A stretch of DNA of 64,000 bases from Bin95 sp965220855 (GCA_965220855.1 CBDCQY010000001.1:1984001-2048000); one strand, 5' to 3'. Positions 35,770-44,970 are shown, counted from the stretch's first letter. The notes: generated by a model from the sequence alone, not told the origin. Translations and numbers: made by a program.

Positions 35770-36615
35770 ATGGATTACGGCATCGCCTATTTCCCGACGG
35801 ACTATTCGATCGTCCCGGCCGCGCTCGCGGCGGGCGCGGAGGAGCGCGGCTTCGAATCGCTCTGGGTGGCGGAGCACTCGCATATTCCCTGGTCGCGCCG
35901 GTCGCCCTGGCCCGGCGGGGCCGAGCTTCCCAAGCGCTATTACGATGTGATGGACCCCTTCCTGGCGCTGGCGAGCGCGGCGTCCGTAACCTCGCGCATC
36001 AAGCTCGGCACCGGCATCTGCCTCGTGGTGCAGCGCGACCCGATCCACACCGCCAAGGAGGTCTCGACGCTCGACCGGCTCTCGGGCGGGCGCTTCCTGT
36101 TCGGCGTCGGCGGCGGCTGGAACGCGGAGGAGATGGCCGACCACGGCACGGATTTCGCCACCCGCTTCGCGCTCATGGAAGAGCGCATCCGGGCGATGAA
36201 AGTCATCTGGACCGAAGCCAAGGCCGAGTTCCATGGCGAATTCGTGGATTTCGAGCCGATGGCGCAATGGCCGAAGCCGGTGCAGAGCCCGCATCCGCCG
36301 GTGATCGTCGGCGGCGCCTTTCCCTGGGGCGCGCGCCGGGCGATCGCCTATGGCGACGGCTGGATGCCGATCGGCGGGCGCGAGCAGGATGTGCTGGAGA
36401 AGCTGCCGCGCTTCCGCCAGATGGCCGCCGAGGCGGGCCGCGACCCCGACAGCATTGCGGTCACGCTTTACGGGGTGGAGCCGGATGCGGCGCTGCTCGA
36501 CCGGGCCGAAGCGGCGAATGTGGCGCGGGTGGTGTTCGGCCTGCCTTCCGTCGATGAAGCGGAAAGCCTCAAGGCGCTCGACGCGCTGGAGCAGGTGCTC
36601 AGGCCGCGACTCTGA
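35770..36615 (+). CDS. LLM class F420-dependent oxidoreductase
   Basis: A 281-residue luciferase-like protein, similar to the TIGR03619 type. It has FESLWVAEHSHIPWSR, IKLGTGICLVVQRDP, GGRFLFGVGGGWNAEEM and PPVIVGGAFPWGARRAIAYGDGW. It is the third member of this superfamily in the window and is not close to the others in sequence. The gene is monocistronic; its 3' end overlaps the convergent ATP-grasp gene by 17 bases. The cofactor (F420 or FMN) and substrate cannot be fixed. Confidence 0.87.
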   Translation: MDYGIAYFPTDYSIVPAALAAGAEERGFESLWVAEHSHIPWSRRSPWPGGAELPKRYYDVMDPFLALASAASVTSRIKLGTGICLVVQRDPIHTAKEVSTLDRLSGGRFLFGVGGGWNAEEMADHGTDFATRFALMEERIRAMKVIWTEAKAEFHGEFVDFEPMAQWPKPVQSPHPPVIVGGAFPWGARRAIAYGDGWMPIGGREQDVLEKLPRFRQMAAEAGRDPDSIAVTLYGVEPDAALLDRAEAANVARVVFGLPSVDEAESLKALDALEQVLRPRL

Positions 36616-37510
36616 GGCGGCGGCATTCGCCCGCCAGGAAGTCGGCGAGCGCGTCGAAAGCGAAGACGCCGGCCCGCGCCTCGGCCTCGGCATTGTAGTT
36701 GGTGTTGGTGTTCACATCGTAGGTCCAGGCCTTGCCGTCGCGGTCGAGGATGAACTCGATGCCGGCCACCTCGACGCCGCTCCGGGCGAGGAAGGCCTCG
36801 TAGGCGTCCGTCTGCGGCGGGCGCCAGCCCTTCAGGATGCGGAACTTCTCCAGGCCCGGCGCCACGCAGACATCCGCCGGGCAAAGCTCGAAGCCCTCCG
36901 AGGTATCCACCCGGACGGCGTAGAGGAACCGCCCGGCGACGAACTCCGCCCGGACGATGAACGGCTCCGGCGCGGCGATATAGTCCTGCACCAGCGTCAC
37001 GCCATCGACGGAAGGCTCGAAGTCGGGCCCGCGCACATGCTCCGCCAGCGCCGCCGTATCCTCGAAGAGGCGCACGCCCAGCCCCTTGCCGGCGCGATTG
37101 TGCTTGGTGATGAAGGGGCCGTCGAAGCGCCGTGCGGCCTCCACGATGCTCTCGCGCCCGACGGCCGCGACCGTGCGCGGCACGGCGACGCCCGCAGCGG
37201 CGAGCGCGCGATATTGCGCCACCTTGGACAGCTCCAGGCGCAGCGCGCGCCCGTCATTCACCACCCGGCGTCCGTGCGCCGCCAGCCAGTCGAGCACGGC
37301 CGCCGTCAGTTCCGGCGCATGGCGGTGGCCGCGCGTGTGCGACGACGCGCTCATCCGGCTGTAGAACACGCCCTCCGGCGGCGGGGCGGCGAGGTCCACC
37401 AGCCCCTCGTCGAGAAACCACTCCTCCACCGCCAGGCCGCGCGCGGCGAAGGCCTCGCGCAAGGGCGCGATCCATTCCTCGTTTTCGTGCAGGACGAAGA
37501 TGCGCTCCAT
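36599..37510 (-). CDS. ATP-grasp domain protein, RimK-like
   Basis: A 303-residue protein with an N-terminal preATP-grasp region (MERIFVLHENEEWIAP) and an ATP-grasp core. KHNRAGKGLGVRLFED is the ATP-binding glycine loop, PEPFIVRAEFV the central strand, and GIEFILDRDGKAWTYDVNTNTNYN the metal-binding carboxylate/asparagine end. These enzymes ligate carboxylates to amines through acyl-phosphates, as RimK does with glutamate. It follows pcaG by 11 bases on the same strand, so it seems to be part of the protocatechuate operon, where I know of no need for a ligase. The substrate is unknown. Confidence 0.8.
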   Translation of the reverse strand: MERIFVLHENEEWIAPLREAFAARGLAVEEWFLDEGLVDLAAPPPEGVFYSRMSASSHTRGHRHAPELTAAVLDWLAAHGRRVVNDGRALRLELSKVAQYRALAAAGVAVPRTVAAVGRESIVEAARRFDGPFITKHNRAGKGLGVRLFEDTAALAEHVRGPDFEPSVDGVTLVQDYIAAPEPFIVRAEFVAGRFLYAVRVDTSEGFELCPADVCVAPGLEKFRILKGWRPPQTDAYEAFLARSGVEVAGIEFILDRDGKAWTYDVNTNTNYNAEAEARAGVFAFDALADFLAGECRRLRVAA

Positions 37511-37521
37511 CGCGACCGCCG

Positions 37522-38082
37522 TCAGTCGCCGAAAAACGGCGTCTCGTCCGCGCCGCGCAGCCGGATGTCGAAGCGATAGTCGCCGTTTTCGGCGCGCGCG
37601 ATCAGCAGCGGCCGCCGGGCGGCGGGAACGGCCGCCAGCACCGGGTCCTCGGCGTTGGACGGCTCGTCGGGGAAATAGGCGCGGGTGCGCATCCGGCGGA
37701 GCAGGCCGGCGCCGAAGACGGCGAGCGACAGATGCGGCGCCTGCCAGCGATTGCCCTCGAACGGAACCGCGCCCGGCATGACGGTGGTGAAGGCGTAGCA
37801 GCCCTCGGCGTCGGTCAGCACGCGGCCGAAGCCGGTGAAATGCGGGTCGAGCGCGCGCGTCTCGTCCGCGTCCGAGGGATGCGCATAGCGCCCGGCGGCG
37901 TTGGCCTGCCAGATCTCGACCAGCGCGTCGCGCACCGGGCGGGCGTTCACATCGGTGACGCAGCCGCCGAAGCGGATCGCGCGCCCCTCCGCCTTGCCGC
38001 CGCCGGTCAGGTCCGCCATTTGCGGCAGGGCGTAGTTGAAGAACGGGCCGAGCGTCTGCGCGGCGGTCGGCGCGGCGCTCAT
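37522..38082 (-). CDS. pcaG: protocatechuate 3,4-dioxygenase alpha subunit
   Basis: A 186-residue alpha chain of the intradiol dioxygenase that cleaves protocatechuate to beta-carboxy-cis,cis-muconate. QTLGPFFNYALP, VEIWQANAAGRYAHPSD and the beta-sandwich strands match the family. The iron histidines present in the beta chain are replaced (APHLSLAVFG), as expected for the non-catalytic alpha subunit. The ATG overlaps the pcaH stop by four bases. Confidence 0.95.
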   Translation of the reverse strand: MSAAPTAAQTLGPFFNYALPQMADLTGGGKAEGRAIRFGGCVTDVNARPVRDALVEIWQANAAGRYAHPSDADETRALDPHFTGFGRVLTDAEGCYAFTTVMPGAVPFEGNRWQAPHLSLAVFGAGLLRRMRTRAYFPDEPSNAEDPVLAAVPAARRPLLIARAENGDYRFDIRLRGADETPFFGD

Positions 38083-38783
38083 GCCCCATGCCCTCCGGCT
38101 TCCATCGGCGTCTGGCCGCGCCCGCGCAGCACGATGTCGAAGGCGTAGCCGAGCGCATGCTCGTGGATGCCGAGCGCCGGATCGCCTTGGGCGATCAGCC
38201 GGTCGCGGGCGGCCCGGTCCGGCACCGAGTTGAAGATCGAGTCGCTCTCGTTCAGCGGGTCGCCCGGGAAATACATCTGGGTGATCATCCGGCTCATGAA
38301 GGCGTAGCCATAGAGCGAGATGTGGATGTGGGGCGGGCGCCACCAATTGCCGGAATCGGGCACCGGATAGGCGCCGGGCTTGATGGTGAGGAAGCGATAG
38401 CGCCCCTCCGCGTCGGTCACCGCGCGTCCCGCGCCGATGAAGTTGGGATCGAGCGGCGCGTCGCGCCCATCGACCGGATGGCGATATTTGCCGGATGCGT
38501 TGGCCTGCCAGATTTCCACCAGCACGCCCGGCAGCGGGCGGCCGTCCTCGTCGCGCACCTGGCCGGCGAGCGTCATCAGCTGGCCGAGCGCCTTGCCGTC
38601 TCCGGTGAGGTCGGTCTCCGCCTCCGCCACGCTGTCGGGCCGAAACAGCGGCCCGGTGATCTCGGAGAGCGTCACCGGGGCCTCGACGAAGGGTTCGGCC
38701 GGGGCCAGCTGGGTCGTGCGGAAATAGCGCTTCGAGCCGACCGGCGGCTGGGTTCCGGGCGGGTAGGGGGCGTATTCGACCAT
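38079..38783 (-). CDS. pcaH: protocatechuate 3,4-dioxygenase beta subunit
   Basis: A 234-residue catalytic chain. The Fe(III) ligands are visible with correct spacing: Y100 (SGKYRHPVD), Y139 (KPGAYP), H152 and H154 (PPHIHISLYG). The alpha/beta complex opens the protocatechuate ring in the beta-ketoadipate pathway. It is followed without a gap by pcaG. The other pca genes (B, C, D, IJF) are not in the window. Confidence 0.97.
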   Translation of the reverse strand: MVEYAPYPPGTQPPVGSKRYFRTTQLAPAEPFVEAPVTLSEITGPLFRPDSVAEAETDLTGDGKALGQLMTLAGQVRDEDGRPLPGVLVEIWQANASGKYRHPVDGRDAPLDPNFIGAGRAVTDAEGRYRFLTIKPGAYPVPDSGNWWRPPHIHISLYGYAFMSRMITQMYFPGDPLNESDSIFNSVPDRAARDRLIAQGDPALGIHEHALGYAFDIVLRGRGQTPMEAGGHGA

Positions 38784-38807
38784 AAGCGTTCCCTCCGGGA
38801 CGGCGGG

Positions 38808-40400
38808 TCAGGCCGCCGCCTTCATCATGTCGGCGGCTTTCTCGGCGATCATCAGCACGGCGGCGTTGGTGTTGGCGGACACCATGCGCGGCATGACCGA
38901 GGCGTCGGCGATCCGCAGCCCCTCCAGCCCGTGCAGCCGGAGGGAGGAATCCACCACCGCCATCGGGTCGTTACCCATCTTGCAGGTGCCGATCGGGTGA
39001 TAGACCGTCGCGCCGTTGCTGCGGCAATAGTCGAGCAGTTCGGCGTCGCCGGTCCGCTCCGCGCCTGGAATCGTCTCGCGTTCGACATGCGGCGCGATCG
39101 CCGGCTGGGCGAAGATCCTGCGCGCCAGGCGGAGCGCCCCGGTCATGGTGTCCCGGTCGGTCTGCGTGGTCAGATAGTTCGGCAGGATCGTCGGGTGGCG
39201 GTCGGGATCGTTGGCGGCGATGTGGATCGAGCCGATGCTCTCCGGGCGATGCTGCCAGAAGCCGAGCGTCATGCCGGGATAGTCGTCCAGCACGCCGATC
39301 AGCCCGTCCTTGTAGCTAGCGGGCGCGAAGCTGTATTGCACATCCGGCGTGGCGACGCCCGGCATGATGCGCACCGAAGCGCCGACATTGCCGGGCGCGG
39401 CGGTCAGCAGGCCGGTGCGCACGGTCGCGTAGCGCAGCACCTCCCAAAGCAGCGGCAGGCCGCGCGAGCGCTCGTTGAAGGTGCGGATGCCTTTCGCCTT
39501 CATGCAGATGCGGGCGACATAGTGGTCCTGCAGGTTCTCGCCGACGCCCGGCAGATGGTGCACCGGCTCGATACCGAGCGGCTTGAGCCGTTCGCCGTCG
39601 CCGATGCCGGAAAGCTCCAGCAGCTGCGGCGAGGCGATGGAGCCGGCCGAGAGCACGACCTCGCGCACCGCCCGCGCCTCGCGCACCACGTCGCCCTGCC
39701 GGAAGACGACGCCGACCACACGGCCTTCCTCCACCACCAGACGGAGCGCCGTCGCCTGCGTCTCGATGCGCAGATTGGGCCGGCCGCGCGCCTCGCGCAG
39801 GAAGGTGCGCGCCGTGCTCTCCCGCCGGCCGTTGCGGATGGCGTGCTGGAAATAGCCCACGCCCTCCTGCTCGCGCCCGTTATAGTCTTCGTTGCGCGGC
39901 ACGCCGGCCTCGACGCAGGCCTCGATGAACAGCCGCGTCAGCGGATGCTGCTCGATGGGGTCGATGACGTTGATCGGGCCGCCACGGCCGCGAATCTCGG
40001 GATCGCCGCCCTCGCGGTTCTCGAACTTCTTGAAATAGGGCAGCACCTCGTCGAAGGACCAGCCGCGATTGCCGAGCTGCGCCCAGCCGTCATAGTCCTC
40101 TGGCTGGCCGCGCACGATCAGATGCCCGTTGATCGCCGAGGAGCCGCCCAGCACCTTGCCGCGCGGCCAGTGGATGGCGCGGTTGCCGCTGCTCTCCTGC
40201 TTCTCCGTCGCATAGCACCAGTTGACGGAGGGGTCGTGCAGCGTCTTGAAGAAGCCGGCCGGAATGTGGATGAACGGATTGAGGTCGCGCCCGCCGGCTT
40301 CCAGCAGCAGCACGCTGGTCGCCGCATTCTCGGTCAGGCGGTTCGCCAGCACGCAGCCGGCGGAGCCCGCCCCGATGACGATATAGTCGAAATGGCTCAT
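38808..40400 (-). CDS. GMC family FAD-dependent oxidoreductase (choline/alcohol dehydrogenase-like)
   Basis: A 530-residue glucose-methanol-choline oxidoreductase. The FAD motif is GAGSAG at residues 10-15, the PS00623-like stretch is RGKVLGGSSAINGHLIVRG, and the second signature SAGSIASPQLLELSGIG follows. The catalytic histidine lies in TVYHPIGTCKMG and the C-terminal partner in VSANTNAAVLMIAEKA. It oxidises an alcohol; the substrate is not defined. It sits 24 bases upstream of pcaH on the same strand and just downstream of the CoA-transferase gene, so it may feed an aromatic or alcohol substrate into the same catabolic route. Confidence 0.92.
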   Translation of the reverse strand: MSHFDYIVIGAGSAGCVLANRLTENAATSVLLLEAGGRDLNPFIHIPAGFFKTLHDPSVNWCYATEKQESSGNRAIHWPRGKVLGGSSAINGHLIVRGQPEDYDGWAQLGNRGWSFDEVLPYFKKFENREGGDPEIRGRGGPINVIDPIEQHPLTRLFIEACVEAGVPRNEDYNGREQEGVGYFQHAIRNGRRESTARTFLREARGRPNLRIETQATALRLVVEEGRVVGVVFRQGDVVREARAVREVVLSAGSIASPQLLELSGIGDGERLKPLGIEPVHHLPGVGENLQDHYVARICMKAKGIRTFNERSRGLPLLWEVLRYATVRTGLLTAAPGNVGASVRIMPGVATPDVQYSFAPASYKDGLIGVLDDYPGMTLGFWQHRPESIGSIHIAANDPDRHPTILPNYLTTQTDRDTMTGALRLARRIFAQPAIAPHVERETIPGAERTGDAELLDYCRSNGATVYHPIGTCKMGNDPMAVVDSSLRLHGLEGLRIADASVMPRMVSANTNAAVLMIAEKAADMMKAAA

Positions 40401-40406
40401 GCGGCC

Positions 40407-41654
40407 TTATCCTCCGCTTCCATGCCCTGCCGGCGCAGCTTGCGCCGGACGGGCGGGGGAGTCCATGGGCGCGGGCTCCAGCACGGCCTGCGCCGCGACC
40501 AGACGGTCGATCTCTCCGCCGTCATAGCCGAGCTCGCCCAGCACCTGGCGACTGTGCGCGCCGAGATCGGGCGCGGTGGCGAGGAAGCTGCCCTCGGGCG
40601 CGGTTTCCAGGCCCGGTATGGCGTGCATCGGCGCCAGGCCGACCGCATGGTGCCGCTGCCAGACGACCGACTCGTTGGCGAGCACCTGCGGCTCGCGGAA
40701 ATAGGCGCCGAAATCGTTGACCGGGCCGGCGATGATATCCGCCTCGGCGAGCGCCGCCATCCAGGCGCTGCTGGAACGCCGGCGCATCGCCGGGCGCAGC
40801 AGCTCCATCAGCGCCGCGTCGTTCTCGACCCGAGCCGCGGCGGTGGCGAAGCGCGGGTCCTCCGCAAGCTCCGGGCGGTCGATCAGGCCGCACAGCGCCT
40901 GGAAATGCTTGTCGCGCCGGGCGTTGAAGGTCACGAAGCCATCGGCGGTCTCGAAGACGCCGACCGGCGAGCCGACCTTCTGCGGCTCCGGCCCCTCCAG
41001 GTGATATTCGAGCATCTTGGCGGCCATGAAGGCGCCGGCGGACTGTTGCAGGCCGATGTCGATATGGCGGCCGGGCGCGCCCTGCACCGCGCGCGCATAG
41101 AGCGCCGTCGAGAGCGCCTGGAAGGCGTAGAGGCCGGTCATCACGTCGATGGCGATCATGCCGACGCGCTGCGGCAGGCCGTCCTTGTCGCGGTTCATGA
41201 CCATCATGCCGGTCACCGCCTGGGCGATGGAGTCGGTCAGCGGACGGTCGCTCCAGGGGCCGTGCTGGCCGTAGCCGGTGACCGAGAGATAGAGCACGCG
41301 CGGATTGGCGGCGCGCACCGTCTCATAGTCGAGGCCGAAGCGCGCGGTGACGCCCGGGCGGAACGCCTCCAGCACGATATCGGCCCGGGCCGCGAGCGCC
41401 GCCGCCGCCCGCTGCGCCTCCGCCTGCTTCAGGTCGAGCGCGAGCGAGCGCTTGCCCCGGTTCACCTGCAGGAAGAAGGCGGAATAGGGGCCGTGGCGCT
41501 TGCCGATGCCCCGCCCCCAGTCGCCGCCGGGCGGCTCGATCTTGACCACGTCCGCGCCGTGCTGGGCCAGCAGGAACGCGCAATGCGGCCCGGCCACGCC
41601 TTGCGTGAGGTCCAGCACGCGAAGGCCCGCATAGGGCCGCTCGCCGGCGGTCAT
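40407..41654 (-). CDS. CaiB/BaiF-type (family III) CoA-transferase
   Basis: A 415-residue family III CoA-transferase, interlocked-dimer type. It has LRVLDLTQGVAGPHCAFLL at the start, ADVVKIEPPGGDWGRG, and the catalytic aspartate in HIDIGLQQSAGAF. These enzymes move CoA between carboxylic acids. The ATG overlaps the aldo/keto reductase stop (ATGA), and the GMC gene follows after six bases, giving a tightly packed catabolic operon. Confidence 0.92.
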   Translation of the reverse strand: MTAGERPYAGLRVLDLTQGVAGPHCAFLLAQHGADVVKIEPPGGDWGRGIGKRHGPYSAFFLQVNRGKRSLALDLKQAEAQRAAAALAARADIVLEAFRPGVTARFGLDYETVRAANPRVLYLSVTGYGQHGPWSDRPLTDSIAQAVTGMMVMNRDKDGLPQRVGMIAIDVMTGLYAFQALSTALYARAVQGAPGRHIDIGLQQSAGAFMAAKMLEYHLEGPEPQKVGSPVGVFETADGFVTFNARRDKHFQALCGLIDRPELAEDPRFATAAARVENDAALMELLRPAMRRRSSSAWMAALAEADIIAGPVNDFGAYFREPQVLANESVVWQRHHAVGLAPMHAIPGLETAPEGSFLATAPDLGAHSRQVLGELGYDGGEIDRLVAAQAVLEPAPMDSPARPAQAAPAGHGSGG

Positions 41655-42685
41655 GATGCGCCTCCTTCGCTCGGGGCCGGGGTCCGGACCGGCCGGCCCT
41701 CGATGGGATATTGCGGGTCGTTATAGCCGGGCGTGGAGGGGTGGCCCGGCGCGACCAGGCTATCGACCAGCGCTTCGTCCTGGGCGGCGAAGGCATGGTC
41801 CATGGCGCCCAGATAGTCGCGCCATTGCGCAAGCGTGCGCGGCCCGGCGATCACCGAGGCGATGAGGCGGTTGTTCAGCACCCAGAGCGTCGCGAACTGC
41901 GCGGCCGTCATGCCGCGCTTCCGCGCATGGGCGACGATGGTCTCCGCGATGGCGAGCGATTCGCCCCGGAACTCGGTCTCGCGGATGCGCCGGTCGCCGC
42001 GCGCGAGCCGGCTGCCCGGCTCCGGGTCCGCGCCGGGGCGGTATTTGCCGGTCAGCACGCCGCGCGCCACCGGGCTGTAGGGGACGACGCCCAGACCGAA
42101 GGCGCCGCAGGCCGGCAGATGCTCGGTCTCCGGCATCCGGTTGACGGCGTTGTAATAGGGCTGGCTGGCGATGGGGCGGGGCGCGCCCAGCGCATCGGCG
42201 ATGCGGCAGATTTCCGCCACCCGCCAGGCGCGATAGTTGGAGACGCCGAAATAGCGGATCTTGCCGGCCCGGACCAGGTCGTCCATGGCGCGCACGGTCT
42301 CTTCGAGCGGCGTGTCATGGTCTTCCTTGTGGAGGTAGTAGAGGTCGATATGGTCGGCGCCGAGGCGCTTCAGGCTGGCGTCGCAGGCGCGCATCGCCCA
42401 TTTGCGCGACAGCCCGCCGCCATTCGGCCCCTCGCCCATGCGCGTGGCGAGCTTGGTGGCGATCACCCAGTCATGCCGGTCGCGCCGGACGGCCCGGCCC
42501 ACGACTTCCTCCGATTTGCCGCCATTATAGCCGTCGGCCGTGTCGATGAAGTTGACGCCGGCCTCGCGGGCGGCGTCGATCATGGCCTCGGCGTCCTCCG
42601 CCGGCGTCGGCCCGCCGAACATCATCGCGCCCAGGCAGAGTTTCGACACCTTGAGGCCGCTCTGGCCCAGATTGCGATATTCCAC
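41651..42685 (-). CDS. aldo/keto reductase
   Basis: A 344-residue NADPH-dependent reductase with an (alpha/beta)8 barrel. The catalytic tetrad is visible as D48 (FIDTADGY), Y53, K78 (IATKLA) and H119 (YYLHKED). I chose the GTG at 42685 (protein VEYRNLGQSGLKVSKL) because the family begins there and AAGGA lies 11 bases upstream. It leads the minus-strand operon AKR-CoA-transferase-GMC-pcaH-pcaG-ATP-grasp. The substrate is unknown. Confidence 0.9.
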   Translation of the reverse strand: MEYRNLGQSGLKVSKLCLGAMMFGGPTPAEDAEAMIDAAREAGVNFIDTADGYNGGKSEEVVGRAVRRDRHDWVIATKLATRMGEGPNGGGLSRKWAMRACDASLKRLGADHIDLYYLHKEDHDTPLEETVRAMDDLVRAGKIRYFGVSNYRAWRVAEICRIADALGAPRPIASQPYYNAVNRMPETEHLPACGAFGLGVVPYSPVARGVLTGKYRPGADPEPGSRLARGDRRIRETEFRGESLAIAETIVAHARKRGMTAAQFATLWVLNNRLIASVIAGPRTLAQWRDYLGAMDHAFAAQDEALVDSLVAPGHPSTPGYNDPQYPIEGRPVRTPAPSEGGAS

Positions 42686-42815
42686 GCGGCGCGATCCTTC
42701 CCTTGCCGACGGGCCGACTATGGCCGAACGGCCGCTCCGCCGGCAAGCCGGGGCGGTAGCTTCGGCGCGGGCGGATAGGCTAGGTTTGGCTACGGAACCG
42801 GAGAGGGGCCTTGAG

Positions 42816-43313
42816 ATGACCATCGAGCCGCGCGTCTTTCGGGATACGCTCGGGCGGATGCCGACGGGCGTGACCGTGATCACCACCACGGCGCGGGACG
42901 GCGAGATGCATGGCGTGACCATCGGGTCCTTCAGTTCCCTCTCGCTCACCCCGCCGCTGGTGCTGTTCTGCCTCGACAAGCAGGCCAATTGCCGCCAGGC
43001 GTTCCTCGACAGCACGCATTTCGCCGTCAATGTGCTGGCCGAGCATCAGAGCGAGCTGTCCTCGATCTTCGCCACCAAGAACGCGCCCCGCCCGTGGCCG
43101 GAACTCGACTTCACCATCGGCGAGAGCAGCGGCGCGCCGCTGATGACAGGCGCGGTGGCGCAGATCGAATGCGCCACCGAGGCGATCCATGACGGCGGCG
43201 ACCACGATATCCTCATCGGCCGCGCCAAGCGCCTCTCGGCCCCGACCGACGGACGGCCGCTGATCTTCTTCGCCGGCGGCTATCGCCGGCTCGATTCGGA
43301 CGGCCGCGCATAG
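42816..43313 (+). CDS. flavin reductase family protein
   Basis: A 165-residue FMN-binding split-barrel protein. RDTLGRMPTGVTVITT, MHGVTIGSFSSLSLTPPLVLFCL and HFAVNVLAEHQ are the conserved flavin-binding blocks of the flavin reductase-like family. Such proteins supply reduced flavin to two-component monooxygenases. The start has a strong GAGAGGGG site. It is divergent from the aldo/keto reductase, and its 3' end overlaps queG by 34 bases tail-to-tail. Confidence 0.9.
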   Translation: MTIEPRVFRDTLGRMPTGVTVITTTARDGEMHGVTIGSFSSLSLTPPLVLFCLDKQANCRQAFLDSTHFAVNVLAEHQSELSSIFATKNAPRPWPELDFTIGESSGAPLMTGAVAQIECATEAIHDGGDHDILIGRAKRLSAPTDGRPLIFFAGGYRRLDSDGRA

Positions 43314-44446
43314 AGCCACTCGCGCCGCACCTCGGCGTCGTCTTCGCCGGGCAGGCGCCGACGCCGCAGCGCGGCGAACTCCCCCTCCGGCAGCAGCTCG
43401 CCGAGCGCCCAGACGGCCGCGCCGCGCACCAGCGGGGCCGCATCGTCGAGCGCGCCGCTCGCGGCGGCGGCCAGCGCCGGCTCGCCGCTATTGCCGATGG
43501 CGATCAGCACATTGCGCAGGAAGCGGTCGCGTCCGGTGCGCTTGATGGCGGAGCCGGCGAACAGCTCGCGGAAGCCGGCCTCGTCCAGGCAGGCGAGGTC
43601 CGCCAGCATCGGCGCCATCAGCTCCACGCGCGGCAGCAGGCCCGGATCGCGGGCGCGGGCGGCGAACTTGTTCCAGGGACAGACCGCCAGACAGTCGTCG
43701 CAACCGTAGATGCGATTGCCGATGGCGCGCCGGAACTCGTGCGGGATCGGGCCGCGATGCTCGATGGTCAGATAGGAGATGCAGCGCCTCGGGTCGAGCC
43801 GGTAGGGCGCGGAGAACGCCTTTGTCGGACAGATGTCGAGGCAGGCCCGGCAGCTGCCGCAGCGGTCGCCATGCGGCTCGTCCGGCTCCAGCGCGAGCGT
43901 GGTGAACAGCTCGCCCAGAAACAGCCAGGAGCCGAACTCGCGCGACACCAGATTGGTGTGCTTGCCCTGCCAGCCGAGGCCGGCGGCCATGGCGGCCGGC
44001 TTCTCCAGCACCGGCGCGGTATCGACGAACACCTTGACCTCGCCGCCATGCGTTTCGACCAGCCAGCGGGCGAGCTGCTTCAGGCGGCGCTTCAGGACAT
44101 CGTGATAATCCCGCGCCGTCTGGGCGTAAACGGAGATCGCGCCGAACGTCCGGTCCGACAGCCGCGCGAGCGGGTCGGCGGCCGGGCCATAATTCATGCC
44201 GAGCGCGATGACCGTCTGCGCCTCCGGCCAGAGCGCGTCCGGGCTGGCGCGCCGCGCCTCATGCGCGGCCAGCCAGCCCATGTCGCCATAGCGTCCTTCC
44301 GCAAGGAAGGCGCGCAGGTCTCGGCGCACCTCACGGCGCGACGCCGCCGACGCGAGGCCGACGGCGTCGAAGCCGAGAAGCAGGGCCTGCCTGCGAATCG
44401 CATCCGGCCCGACCGGCGCGGACGCCGCCGGGCCGGATACAGGCAT
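43280..44446 (-). CDS. queG: epoxyqueuosine reductase
   Basis: A 388-residue cobalamin- and Fe-S-dependent enzyme that makes the last step of queuosine in tRNA. Two [4Fe-4S] motifs are clear: CGSCRACLDICPTKAF and CDDCLAVCPWNKF. DYHDVLKRRLKQLARWL and the C-terminal HEAT-like repeats (SGEPALAAAASGALDD and following) are typical. The ATG overlaps the stop of the PuuD-like gene upstream (TGATG). The long frame upstream of 44446 is not part of it. Confidence 0.95.
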   Translation of the reverse strand: MPVSGPAASAPVGPDAIRRQALLLGFDAVGLASAASRREVRRDLRAFLAEGRYGDMGWLAAHEARRASPDALWPEAQTVIALGMNYGPAADPLARLSDRTFGAISVYAQTARDYHDVLKRRLKQLARWLVETHGGEVKVFVDTAPVLEKPAAMAAGLGWQGKHTNLVSREFGSWLFLGELFTTLALEPDEPHGDRCGSCRACLDICPTKAFSAPYRLDPRRCISYLTIEHRGPIPHEFRRAIGNRIYGCDDCLAVCPWNKFAARARDPGLLPRVELMAPMLADLACLDEAGFRELFAGSAIKRTGRDRFLRNVLIAIGNSGEPALAAAASGALDDAAPLVRGAAVWALGELLPEGEFAALRRRRLPGEDDAEVRREWLYARPSESSRR

Positions 44447-44952
44447 CAGAACGGCGGGTTCTGCGCGGCCAGCATGCCGTAGAGCATCGGGATCGACAGC
44501 ATGGTGTTGGTGCGCGAGAACAGCAGCGCCCGGCGCGCGGCCGGCGGCTTGCTGTCGTCCGGCGCATCCACGATGCCGAGCGCGATCTTCTGGCTGGGCC
44601 AGATGACGAACCAGACATTGAACGCCATGATGAGGCCGAGCCACATGCCGATGCCGATGAAGGCGCTCGTGCTGCTGCTGTCGGCCAGGCCGATGGCGAG
44701 CCAGTCGCCGAGATTGCCCTGCATCAGCGCCAGCAGCAGGCCCCAGAGCACCGTCGAGGCCGCCGACCAGCGGAACCAGAACAGCACGGCCGGCGCGATA
44801 TGCTTGCCGATGGCGGGTTTCATTTCGTCCGGGATCTTGGGCATCGTCGGCACCTGTACGAAGTTCAGATACCAGAGCAGCCCGATCCACATCACGCCGC
44901 TCAGGACGTGGAGCCAGCGAACGAGGTGAAGCAGGAAAAGTTGGTCTTCCAT
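44446..44952 (-). CDS. urate hydroxylase PuuD-like membrane protein
   Basis: A 168-residue integral membrane protein with about four hydrophobic spans, corresponding to the membrane part of the PuuD family. H9 and H15 in the first span (LLHLVRWLHVLSGVMWIGLLW) could bind haem. The C-terminal cytochrome c domain of full-length PuuD is absent, so it may not be a urate hydroxylase; many alphaproteobacteria carry this short form. It begins 18 bases after a 33-residue membrane microprotein and overlaps queG. Confidence 0.75.
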   Translation of the reverse strand: MEDQLFLLHLVRWLHVLSGVMWIGLLWYLNFVQVPTMPKIPDEMKPAIGKHIAPAVLFWFRWSAASTVLWGLLLALMQGNLGDWLAIGLADSSSTSAFIGIGMWLGLIMAFNVWFVIWPSQKIALGIVDAPDDSKPPAARRALLFSRTNTMLSIPMLYGMLAAQNPPF

Positions 44953-44970
44953 GACGTATGGCCCTCCGTT

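Noticed and set aside
44446..44952. A complete urate hydroxylase PuuD.
   Set aside because: The protein has only the membrane part; the cytochrome c domain with a CxxCH motif is missing, so the full function is not claimed.
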